Shown here one piece after another: positions 54,128-61,926 of a stretch of DNA of 64,000 nucleotides. Positions within the stretch are counted from its first letter, which is position 1. Every line of letters begins with the position of its first letter. The DNA is from KBS-96 sp963722585. GTDB taxonomy: Bacteria > Acidobacteriota > Terriglobia > Bryobacterales > Bryobacteraceae. A program made the translations under genes and the position numbers. The notes under the pieces were generated by a model. It was not told the origin of the DNA and searched no databases. It saw only the letters and a list, made by a program, of their open reading frames with translations. Location of the stretch: contig CAVRNU010000019.1 in the NCBI GenBank assembly GCA_963722585.1, positions 1 through 64,000 of the forward strand, given 5' to 3'.

Positions 54128-55770
54128 CATACAGCATCGGTTTTATCGCCGCCATCGCTCTCGGAGCGCTTGTCTTCGAGCACTCGCCTGCCGTGTGGCG
54201 GCCTGATTTTGAAAACATTCACGTTCAGGCCGGTTTAACCGCGACCTTTCCCAATGGCGGAGACCAGTCGAAGCGCCTGATTGTCGAGACCACCGGCAGC
54301 GGCGTCGCCGCTTTCGATTACGACAACGACGGGCTGCCGGATCTGTTTATCGTTTCGGGCGATGGCGGCACCAACCGGCTTTATCACAACGATGGCCACG
54401 ACCACTTCACCGACGTAACCGATTCGATGGGCCTGCATTCAAGCGGCTGGGGTCAGGGTGTTTGCGCCGGCGATTACGACAACGACGGCTACACCGATTT
54501 GTTCGTCACCTATTGGGGACAAAATCATCTATACAGGAACATCAACGGAAAACGCTTTGAAGACGTTACGGCGCAAGCCCATTTGCTGCAGGACCGGTTG
54601 CGCTACAACACCGGATGCGCTTTTGTCGATATCGACAACGACGGAAAACTCGATCTGTTCGTCGCCAATTACCTGAAACTCGATCCTCGCTCCGCTCCAA
54701 AGCCCGGTGACAATCCGTATTGCTTCTATCGCGGTATACCAGTCGCATGCGGCCCTCGCGGCTTGCCGTTCGATCGCAATTTGCTTTACAAGAACAACGG
54801 CGACGGAACGTTTTCCGATATCTCGGAAGCATCGGGAATTGCGGAGCCCGAAGGGCACTACGGCTTGGGCGTCCTCGCCACCGATGTCAATCATGACGGT
54901 CTTCCCGATATCTACGTGGCCTGCGATCAAACCCCTTCCCTGCTCTACATCAATCAGGGGCACGGCAAATTCGAAGAAGAAGCTCTATTGCGTGGAGTTG
55001 CGCTCGACTCAAACGGACGTTCTCTTTCCGGAATGGGCATCGCCGCGGCCGATTATGACGCGAGCGGCCAGCTCGGCCTGTTTCGCTCGAATTTCAGCGA
55101 CGAGATGGAAACGCTGTATCGCAATCGCGGCGATGGCAATTTCGATGAGACCACCCTCGCGGCCGGTCTTGGAAAAAATACGCGATTTGTCGGCTGGGGC
55201 GCCGGCTTCTTCGACTACGACAACGACGGATGGCCCGATCTTCTGCTTGTGAACGGCCACGTCTTTCCCGAAGTCGACAAGCTGCACATCGACATTCATT
55301 TCAGAGACCGAGCCATTCTGTACCACAATCTGGCCAACGGAAAATTCGAAGATGTTTCGCTTTCAAGCGGCACCGGAGTCACCGAACCTCACGCCGCACG
55401 AGGCGCAGCTTTCGCCGACCTCGATAACGACGGTTCAGTCGAAGTTGTCGTGAACAATCAAAACGAGGCGCCCACGCTGTTGAAGCTTCGAGATGCGCCA
55501 CCCGGACATTGGATCGAGCTGCGCCTGATAGGCACTCGTTCGAACCGTTCCGCCATCGGCGCACAAGTCAGTATTCGAGCCGGAGGCCGCGCTCAGATCC
55601 AGGAGGTCCGCAGCGGAGGAAGTTATCTTTCGCAAAACGATTTCCGCCTCCACTTTGGCCTCGGAACAGCTGAAATGGTCGACGAGATCGTGGTTCGATG
55701 GCCGTGCGGAACCGTCCAGCGAACAGGCCCGAAGCATGCCGATTCGCTCATCACGATTAAGGAACCCTAG
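54124..55770 (+). CDS. Secreted VCBS/FG-GAP beta-propeller with ASPIC/UnbV domain, paralogue 3
   Basis: 548 residues. Signal sequence at the start (SIGFIAAIALGALVFEHSP). Seven loop motifs include FDYDNDGLPD, GDYDNDGYTD, VDIDNDGKLD, TDVNHDGLPD and FDYDNDGWPD; the fifth is degenerate (ADYDASGQLG) and has lost its last acidic residue. The ASPIC/UnbV domain (SNRSAIGAQVSIRAGG, SYLSQNDFRLHFGLG) is at the end. The cysteine pair around IPVACGPRGLP matches paralogue 1. It starts at GTG 54124 overlapping the TPR gene. Last member of the run. Confidence 0.87.
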   Translation: MTYSIGFIAAIALGALVFEHSPAVWRPDFENIHVQAGLTATFPNGGDQSKRLIVETTGSGVAAFDYDNDGLPDLFIVSGDGGTNRLYHNDGHDHFTDVTDSMGLHSSGWGQGVCAGDYDNDGYTDLFVTYWGQNHLYRNINGKRFEDVTAQAHLLQDRLRYNTGCAFVDIDNDGKLDLFVANYLKLDPRSAPKPGDNPYCFYRGIPVACGPRGLPFDRNLLYKNNGDGTFSDISEASGIAEPEGHYGLGVLATDVNHDGLPDIYVACDQTPSLLYINQGHGKFEEEALLRGVALDSNGRSLSGMGIAAADYDASGQLGLFRSNFSDEMETLYRNRGDGNFDETTLAAGLGKNTRFVGWGAGFFDYDNDGWPDLLLVNGHVFPEVDKLHIDIHFRDRAILYHNLANGKFEDVSLSSGTGVTEPHAARGAAFADLDNDGSVEVVVNNQNEAPTLLKLRDAPPGHWIELRLIGTRSNRSAIGAQVSIRAGGRAQIQEVRSGGSYLSQNDFRLHFGLGTAEMVDEIVVRWPCGTVQRTGPKHADSLITIKEP

Positions 55771-55801
55771 CTATTACGCTGCGTTATCCTGAGAGTTTTG
55801 A

Positions 55802-55825
55802 GCGTGCCTGCCAGTGTAGGCACGC
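55802..55825. repeat. Hairpin between propeller operon and mdh
   Basis: A perfect 8-base stem GCGTGCCT / AGGCACGC with an 8-base loop GCCAGTGT, 32 bases after the stop of the propeller run. It lacks a T-tract. Its form and its CCTGCC core resemble the element at 7832-7853, so it may be a REP-like copy that also ends the operon. It lies 19 bases before the mdh start codon. Confidence 0.5.
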
Positions 55826-55844
55826 ATCATCAGCAGGAGAGTTA

Positions 55845-56780
55845 ATGCGCAAAAAAGTTACGGTCGTCGGCGCCGGAAACGTTGGGGCAAATACCGCCCA
55901 AAAGATCGCCGCGAAGGAGCTCGCCGATGTTGTCCTCGTCGACGTAATTGAGGGCGTTCCTCAAGGCAAGGGCCTCGATATGCTCGAGTCCGCTCCGGTC
56001 GAAGGCTACGATGTCAAGATCGCCGGAACAAATGGCTACGATGAAACCTCGAACTCCGATATCGTCGTCATTACGGCGGGCATTGCACGCAAGCCCGGCA
56101 TGAGCCGCGACGATCTCCTGATGACTAACTACGAGGTCATCAAGGGCGTCACTGGCGAGGTGGCCAAGCGCTCACCCAACGCGATCCTCATTCTGGTCAC
56201 CAACCCGCTCGATGCAATGTGCTGGACCGCGTTCAAAGTTTCGGGGTTTCCCCGCCACCGGGTTATCGGCATGGCGGGCGTGCTCGATACAGCCCGTTAT
56301 CGCACTTTCATAGCCGAAGAGTTAAATGTCTCCTTCGAAAATGTCACCGCCATGGTGATGGGCGGCCACGGCGACACCATGGTTCCGCTGGTACGCTTTA
56401 CTAATATTTCCGGCATTCCGCTCACCGAGCTGACCGACCAGGCAACCATCGACCGGCTTGTCCAACGCACACGCGATGGCGGCGCAGAAATCGTCAAATA
56501 CCTCAAAACCGGTAGCGCCTACTATGCGCCAGCCGCCGCTGCATGCGAAATGGTCGAGTCCATTCTGAAGGATAAGAAGAAGGTTCTGCCGTGCGCGGCT
56601 TATCTCGAAGGCGAGTACGGCATCCACGGCCTCTTCGTCGGTGTGCCCGTCAAATTGGGATCGAAGGGCATCGAGCACATATACGAGATCAAGCTGACGG
56701 GCGAGGAATCCGCGGCTCTCAAGAAAAGCGCCGCCGCCGTTCAGGAGTTAGTGGACGTAATAAAACAAAAAATAGCGTAA
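55845..56780 (+). CDS. mdh: Malate dehydrogenase, LDH-like type
   Basis: 311 residues. Oxidises malate to oxaloacetate with NAD in the TCA cycle. The Rossmann motif VVGAGNVGANTAQ, the arginine-containing loop RKPGMSRDDLL, TNPLDAM and the catalytic histidine in MGGHGDTMVPL are all present; this is the LDH-like bacterial class. Start ATG 55845 follows AGGAGAG. It does not belong obviously to the propeller operon, as 74 bases with a hairpin separate them. Confidence 0.95.
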   Translation: MRKKVTVVGAGNVGANTAQKIAAKELADVVLVDVIEGVPQGKGLDMLESAPVEGYDVKIAGTNGYDETSNSDIVVITAGIARKPGMSRDDLLMTNYEVIKGVTGEVAKRSPNAILILVTNPLDAMCWTAFKVSGFPRHRVIGMAGVLDTARYRTFIAEELNVSFENVTAMVMGGHGDTMVPLVRFTNISGIPLTELTDQATIDRLVQRTRDGGAEIVKYLKTGSAYYAPAAAACEMVESILKDKKKVLPCAAYLEGEYGIHGLFVGVPVKLGSKGIEHIYEIKLTGEESAALKKSAAAVQELVDVIKQKIA

Positions 56781-56841
56781 GCGGCCCCTAAATTCGCTAC
56801 CTTAGATTTAATGGCTCGTAAGTCTGCTGCTTCTGCCGGGC

Positions 56842-57288
56842 TTGGCAGAGACCAAATTCCCAAAATCAATTCTCGAACATACGAATTACAAGCTGCGCGT
56901 GGGCCGCTCGAAAATACACCGATGGGGAGTCTATGCCGCCGAAACCATCCCCGCGCACCACAAAGTGATCGAATACACAGGCGAGCGGATTAGCCGCCGC
57001 GAAACGAAAAAGCGCTCCGAAAGAGAGCTGAACTACCTGTTCACACTCGATAGCTACTGGACGATTGACGGATCGGTTAATGGCTCAGGCGCTCAGTACA
57101 TCAACCACTGCTGCGAGCCCAACCTGGTCGCGCGAATTGTCAGAGGCCACATCCTCTACATTGCCGCGCGCGATATCCGCCCCGGTGAGGAGCTCACCGT
57201 CGATTACCATTTCGGCGCGGAGGTTGAAAAAGTGCCCTGCGCTTGCGGATCGCTCCGATGCCGCGGCACTATCAACGTGAAAGGCTAG
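56842..57288 (+). CDS. Bacterial SET-domain putative methyltransferase
   Basis: 148 residues. A compact SET domain: HRWGVYAAETIPAHHKVIEYTGE, NHCCEPN, GEELTVDYHF and the post-SET cysteine cluster CACGSLRCRGT. The family transfers methyl groups from SAM to lysine. The frame has no ATG; the best start is TTG 56842. An ATG at 56811 (MARKSAASAGLG) lies one frame off, so a one-base error or a true non-ATG start must be considered. The last 17 bases overlap the convergent fumC stop. Confidence 0.8.
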   Translation: MAETKFPKSILEHTNYKLRVGRSKIHRWGVYAAETIPAHHKVIEYTGERISRRETKKRSERELNYLFTLDSYWTIDGSVNGSGAQYINHCCEPNLVARIVRGHILYIAARDIRPGEELTVDYHFGAEVEKVPCACGSLRCRGTINVKG

Positions 57289-58708
57289 GCGCTCGCAGCG
57301 GGTGCGTCATTTCCTTCGGCTGAACCCATTCATCAAACTGTTCATCCGTCAGCAAGTTCAATTTCTTCGCGGCTTCACGCAGGCTAAGCCCTTCCCGGTA
57401 AGCAGTCAGCGAGATCTCGGCCGCCTTCTCGTATCCGATGTGTGGATTCAACGCAGTCACCAGCATCAGCGAATTCTCCAAATTTTCTCTAATCCTGGCC
57501 GTGTTTGGTTCAATCCCTTTCGCGCAGTGTTCCTTGAACGATTCACAGGCGTCGCGAAGCAATTCCGCCGAAGTGAGCACATTGTGCAGCATCACCGGCT
57601 TAAACACATTCAGTTGAAAGTTTCCTTGCGAGCCAGCGAATGCTACCGCCTGGTCGTTGCCGAACACCTGCACCGCGACCATCGTCATCGCTTCACACTG
57701 CGTGGGGTTCACTTTGCCGGGCATAATGGACGATCCCGGCTCATTTTCGGGAATAATCAGCTCTCCTAATCCCGCTCGCGGTCCCGAAGCGTGCCAGCGC
57801 ACATCGTTGGCAATCTTCATCAGCGCCCCGGCCAGCGTTCTGAGCGCAGCACTCATATTCACCATTTCATCGTGCGCGGAAAGAGCCGCGAATTTGTTCT
57901 TCGCGGAAAAGAACGGCTTGCCCGTTTCGTCCGCAATCCGCCGCGCCGCCAGATCGCCGAACCGCTCGTCCGCATTCAGCCCCGTACCCACGGCTGTGCC
58001 TCCGATGGCGAGCCCGTACAGACCCGCCGACGCCGCTCTGATTGACCCAACGGCGTGCTGAAGTTGCGCGGCCCATCCCGAAATCACCTGCCCGAGCGTA
58101 ACTGGAGTAGCGTCCTGCAAGTGCGTCCGGCCAACCATAATGACATCGGAGAAGCTCCCGGCCTTTTCGAGAAACGTACCGATCAGCGAATCCACCGCGG
58201 GAATCACGCGGTTCTCGATTTCCTCTACTGCCGCGATATGCATCGCTGTCGGAAATGTGTCGTTCGACGACTGGCTGCGATTGACATCGTCATTGGGATG
58301 AATCGGTTTTTTCGAGCCAAGCACGCCGTTTGCGAATTGGATGGCTCTATTTGCGATCACCTCGTTAGCGTTCATGTTGGTCTGCGTGCCCGAGCCGGTC
58401 TGAAAAACGACCAGCGGAAACTCCGAATCGAGCTTCCCGTCGATTACTTCCTGAGCCGCGCGAGCAATGAGTTGCGCCTTTTCGGCCGGCAATTGACCAA
58501 GTTCCTCGTTGGCTAGCGCAGCAGCTTTTTTAAGAATTCCGAAAGCCCGAATCAGCCCGCGGCCCCAGGTGAAGCGCTCCACTCCAATCTTGAAGAATTC
58601 GGTGGACCGCTGTGTCTGAGCGCCCCACAAACGATTGACCGGCACGTTGACAGGCCCTAGAGCGTCTTTCTCTACCCGGAACGTTTCAACCGCCGTCGTG
58701 TGCGCCAT
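57272..58708 (-). CDS. fumC: Fumarate hydratase, class II
   Basis: 478 residues. Converts fumarate to malate. Family landmarks: TGSGTQTNMNANEVIANRA, SSNDTFPTAMH, the TxLQDATPVTLGQ segment and the signature GSSIMPGKVNPTQCE with the catalytic loop serine. Length and the tetrameric helical bundle residues are normal. Near mdh but on the opposite strand. Confidence 0.95.
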   Translation of the reverse strand: MAHTTAVETFRVEKDALGPVNVPVNRLWGAQTQRSTEFFKIGVERFTWGRGLIRAFGILKKAAALANEELGQLPAEKAQLIARAAQEVIDGKLDSEFPLVVFQTGSGTQTNMNANEVIANRAIQFANGVLGSKKPIHPNDDVNRSQSSNDTFPTAMHIAAVEEIENRVIPAVDSLIGTFLEKAGSFSDVIMVGRTHLQDATPVTLGQVISGWAAQLQHAVGSIRAASAGLYGLAIGGTAVGTGLNADERFGDLAARRIADETGKPFFSAKNKFAALSAHDEMVNMSAALRTLAGALMKIANDVRWHASGPRAGLGELIIPENEPGSSIMPGKVNPTQCEAMTMVAVQVFGNDQAVAFAGSQGNFQLNVFKPVMLHNVLTSAELLRDACESFKEHCAKGIEPNTARIRENLENSLMLVTALNPHIGYEKAAEISLTAYREGLSLREAAKKLNLLTDEQFDEWVQPKEMTHPLRAPSLSR

Positions 58709-58734
58709 AATTCGAACGCCTCCATTCTTCAGCC

Positions 58735-58854
58735 TACCCGAACTTCGTCACCGAACCACTTGCTGGCGGCCGCGGCTCCGAAACGAGGCCAATGGGATCA
58801 GGCATTTGGCCTAGCCGCGCCCGAAGGAAGCGGTCCGCTGACGAACTTCGCTTA
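58735..58854. repeat. 120-base imperfect palindromic repeat, copy 2
   Basis: The left arm starts TACCCGAACTTCGTCACC and the right arm, read on the other strand, TAAGCGAAGTTCGTCAGC; they match over about 45 bases with scattered mismatches. Inside, GGCCAA pairs with TTGGCC (58788-58793 and 58806-58811). The left arm aligns with the right arm of the repeat at 44275-44391: both have CCGAACT, GTCAC, AACC, CTTGCTG and CGCGG in the same order. It sits just upstream of fumC, in the 376-base region before the desaturase gene stop. Confidence 0.7.
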
Positions 58855-59051
58855 ACGCCAATGCTGTTCACTTAAGGGGAAACCCAAAGCTCTCCATGTC
58901 GCAGGCTCCCAATTCCGAGGTTCTTGAATCATCTTCCGAGACGCTGACTTTACAGACATCTGGATTTTTACGTGACTTCGGTATCCGCGCTATTCGCCAG
59001 CGTGGTTCATTTTCCGAGAACCCGGTTTTACATTCTCAACTTCCGATTAAC
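58855..59051. other. Intergenic stretch with one weak open frame
   Basis: A 74-codon plus-strand frame (58896-59120) begins SQAPNSEVLESSSETLTLQT. It has no domain, runs into the desaturase stop region and has its only purine-rich stretch 17 bases upstream, so I do not call it a gene. Confidence 0.4.
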
Positions 59052-59076
59052 GGGTGCGCGCCGCTAGCTTGCACCC
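59052..59076 (-). terminator. Hairpin after the desaturase gene
   Basis: GGGTGC and GCACCC form a 6-base stem around a 13-base loop, 9 bases past the desaturase stop on the minus strand. The following sequence is GTTAATC and not a T run, so termination is weakly supported. Confidence 0.35.
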
Positions 59077-59084
59077 CGGGCGTC

Positions 59085-60350
59085 TCAGGCCAGAACGGGC
59101 CTCGCAGTTCTCTCCGCTAGCAAAGCCAGCCTCTCTTCGTGATTCATGGGTTCCCACGGAACAAGTTTTTCGGCAAGCACATCCATTCGGCGTAGGACGG
59201 TCAACTCGATGAAAAGCCCCATAAAATCCAAGTCCCGAAAGACCAGGGAGCCGGACTCTTTCATCTTGTCGCGAATTCGCTCGAAATGGGCTGGCATCTC
59301 GGTCCAGTGCAGGCCAGATCGGTGGTGATGACATAGGTGGTATCCCTCGTTCATGAAGTTCACCTCATCCAAGACGGTCACGGTATTTATAAAATAATCC
59401 TCGGGGTGTTTCGGGTCACAGAAGGCGTGCTGAACCCATGCGGTGATTGCCATGATGACGTTCATGAAGAGAAGAGGAACTAAGACGAATACGATCCCAA
59501 TTCTCCAATCGTAAATAAAGACAGCTCCGAAATAAACGCAGTACCGTGTTATTCCCCAAAATATTCGTTTTCGGTTCTGTTCCTGGCCTTTAGCTTTAAA
59601 GTAGGCGTATGGAGCAAGCCCCAGGGCCGTCCAAATGTTGTCTGAAAGATACCAAAAGAAATCCAGTGGATTGGTTCGATCGTAGCCACTGGAGTAGACA
59701 TTATCGTCGGGTCCCCCGTTTTCTTTATGGTGGAGACGGACATGAACCGTCCGACCCAGCTCTGGAAGGTCCCCATACAAATATCCGAGAAAGAATTCCG
59801 CGTAGCGCCCGAGGACCTTTTCGTATTCCCCTGAGAAGTACCCATGGGGCCGGTGCGCCTCCATGTGTTTGGCGCTGAACATCCTCATAGAGCGCTGAAA
59901 TTTGAAACCGCACAGCGAAAGATAGAAAGCGATCGCCAGCAGAAGTCGAGGTTTTCCTAAGACGAGCTGGATCACGAAAATTGGCACAGCAGTAAGGGTG
60001 AGAGAGACCATGATTCGTAACGCGGGGGTGTCTCGGGAGTCTCGCAGAACTCTTTGGCCCAGGCGGTCGATGAACCGGTCGTAAGCTTGAGAGAGAAATT
60101 GATACGTGTCGCGTAGAGGACGAACCCTCCCGAGAAGCTTGGCCACACCGTAGCATCCAAAGGAAAGCACGCCTACGAGCGATATGGCAACAATGCTACC
60201 TAGAGCAATGAGTACTGCTAATGACCGAACTACAAGTTTGAGTATGGCTTGAGGTCTGATCGCATGCCAATACGTCTTTGAGCGCGCGTCTGCTCGCGCG
60301 TCGTTGAAATTCGCTGGCGTTAACTTGCCTACGAATTGCACATTCGTCAT
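59085..60350 (-). CDS. Membrane fatty acid desaturase family protein
   Basis: 421 residues, with several membrane segments and the diiron histidine boxes: KHMEAH (about residue 160), HVRLHHKEN (about 203) and EGYHLCHHHRSGLHW (about 340). Order and spacing match the FA_desaturase superfamily, which oxidises acyl chains or carotenoid-like lipids; the exact substrate cannot be read. The N-terminus is cytosolic and longer than usual. Downstream is a hairpin; upstream is an unassigned 526-base region. Confidence 0.82.
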   Translation of the reverse strand: MTNVQFVGKLTPANFNDARADARSKTYWHAIRPQAILKLVVRSLAVLIALGSIVAISLVGVLSFGCYGVAKLLGRVRPLRDTYQFLSQAYDRFIDRLGQRVLRDSRDTPALRIMVSLTLTAVPIFVIQLVLGKPRLLLAIAFYLSLCGFKFQRSMRMFSAKHMEAHRPHGYFSGEYEKVLGRYAEFFLGYLYGDLPELGRTVHVRLHHKENGGPDDNVYSSGYDRTNPLDFFWYLSDNIWTALGLAPYAYFKAKGQEQNRKRIFWGITRYCVYFGAVFIYDWRIGIVFVLVPLLFMNVIMAITAWVQHAFCDPKHPEDYFINTVTVLDEVNFMNEGYHLCHHHRSGLHWTEMPAHFERIRDKMKESGSLVFRDLDFMGLFIELTVLRRMDVLAEKLVPWEPMNHEERLALLAERTARPVLA

Positions 60351-60876
60351 TGTACTAATTGACCGGCTTTGTCAGGTGTCGCGCGCAAAAGGATTCTACA
60401 CTCGAGTGGAGCAAAGTTCCAGCGTCGAACGTCGTACTATCCCGGAGAGAGTTTATTGAACGAGGGCAACCGCGCCCACAACGAATAGGTGATTAACACA
60501 ATCAACGAGGCGAGAACCGCAGGCCCGAAACCCATTGAGGTCTTTCCATTCAACCAGATTCCATTCCCGCGTCCGACATCGTGGCGCTCGTATCGGATTG
60601 CGCCAAGATGACGCACTATTCGGAAACAATCTGATTGTTGTGCACGAAATGTCCGGTCATCGTAGCTTGGCCGGCCCGCACAGCAACCCGACCAACCGAT
60701 GAAACCATTTCGCAGATCAGTTGTCCGTATAACGGGCAAGTCGTAGAAGTGAAGTCGCCCGGCGACCCCAAGCCACTCCGAGAGACATGCCACCTTATGC
60801 TCTCGGGCCGCATTCGCGCTGCTCGCGGCGCCCATGATGGGTTAAGCGAACAGCATTGCGCCTAACGCGCCGCGCC
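60351..60876. other. 526-base region without a confident gene
   Basis: Three short frames are worth naming. A 32-codon minus-strand frame at 60437-60535 encodes one membrane helix (GFGPAVLASLIVLITYSLWA). A plus-strand TTG-started frame at 60635-60865 begins LCTKCP and later has SCPYNG, recalling a small zinc ribbon that has lost one cysteine. A minus-strand frame at 60616-60813 ends in VGRVAVRAGQATMTGHFVHN. None has family support or a good ribosome site, and the stretch may be decayed coding sequence. Confidence 0.4.
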
Positions 60877-61926
60877 CTACAAATTTCTCAACGCGAAAGC
60901 ACAAATCTCATAACCTACTATGTATTTGAACGGAAATTCACCCATCGTGTAGTGGCCGCAAGGTAAGACCTTCACCTCGTGTTGCCAGCCGCACTCCCGC
61001 GCATTGGCGATCACCTGCTCCGACAAGTCCACTGGAAAGGTGGTGTCGTACCGCGTGTAGATGAATTTCGATTTTTTCCGGCTCGCCGTGTACAGATCGT
61101 TGTAACTGGGCGGGCTGATGCACCGCCACATTTCGCGCAATGTGTCGAGCTCCAAGGCGCTTTCCAGGCTCTCGGCAATGTGCCGCGACGAGAGGCCGCG
61201 CCAAACGACATCGGCGAAATACGTCGAACAGTGGTTGAAAATATTAATCCTGACCCGGGCGTCGTGGGCGCTCGCCAGAAACGCGTAGCACGATCCGAGG
61301 CTCGTGCCGATAATTCCCAGCCGCGAATAACCCTCCTGCTCGAGCCAGTCGAAACAGCAGCGCGCGTCGATGACAGCCTGGCGCGTCGCATCAATCGTCC
61401 GGCATACATTGGCCGATACTGCATAATCGGCTCGCGAAAACTTCGGAGGCATTCGCGAATCATGATACGGCAAACTGAGGCGAAGCGCGGAAACGCCTAG
61501 CCGCGCGAGTCCCTTGCAGAGCGCGTTGTGTTGCGGCAATCTCGAGTTCCAGTGAGGCAGAACAACCACCGCCCTTCCATTACTTCTTTTCGAGGGAAAC
61601 CACATCGCCGAGGCCGAGTTGTTCTCAGGGACCGGAGTCCGCACAGGCGACGTAAACCGAAGCCACTGCCCGTCGAGCCGGAAATCGCCAGGGGTCTCAT
61701 AGCCATAGAAACTCTGGCTGCCGGCGAGTATGCGGCGATTCAGCTCGCAAATGTACGCGGCCGGATTTCGCGAACCGTTCAGCTCCATCCGTTCCGCACA
61801 GGGCCACCGAGCAGACCATTCCAGCCCAAAATCAAATGGTCTGACAATCCTGTCGGTGGCTCGAGAGCATAGCCGGTTCTCCCACGAGTCCATCCATCGT
61901 CCGTAAAGCCGCGATACCCGGCTCAT
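60877..61926 (-). CDS. Alpha/beta-hydrolase family protein
   Basis: 349 residues. The core of an alpha/beta hydrolase: VVVLPHWNSRLPQHNAL near residue 120, the nucleophile elbow LGIIGTSLGSCYAF near 205, and a late histidine in LPCGHYTMGEFPFKY. It fits the Abhydrolase_18 type group. The substrate is unknown. No signal peptide is apparent. The ATG overlaps the stop of the upstream SGNH gene by 4 bases, so both are translated from one message and may act in one pathway, such as deacylation of a surface glycan. Confidence 0.8.
   Translation of the reverse strand: MSRVSRLYGRWMDSWENRLCSRATDRIVRPFDFGLEWSARWPCAERMELNGSRNPAAYICELNRRILAGSQSFYGYETPGDFRLDGQWLRFTSPVRTPVPENNSASAMWFPSKRSNGRAVVVLPHWNSRLPQHNALCKGLARLGVSALRLSLPYHDSRMPPKFSRADYAVSANVCRTIDATRQAVIDARCCFDWLEQEGYSRLGIIGTSLGSCYAFLASAHDARVRINIFNHCSTYFADVVWRGLSSRHIAESLESALELDTLREMWRCISPPSYNDLYTASRKKSKFIYTRYDTTFPVDLSEQVIANARECGWQHEVKVLPCGHYTMGEFPFKYIVGYEICAFALRNL

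Noticed and set aside
58896..59120. 74-codon plus-strand ORF between the repeat and the desaturase
   Set aside because: No domain, poor ribosome site and overlap with the desaturase stop; probably chance.
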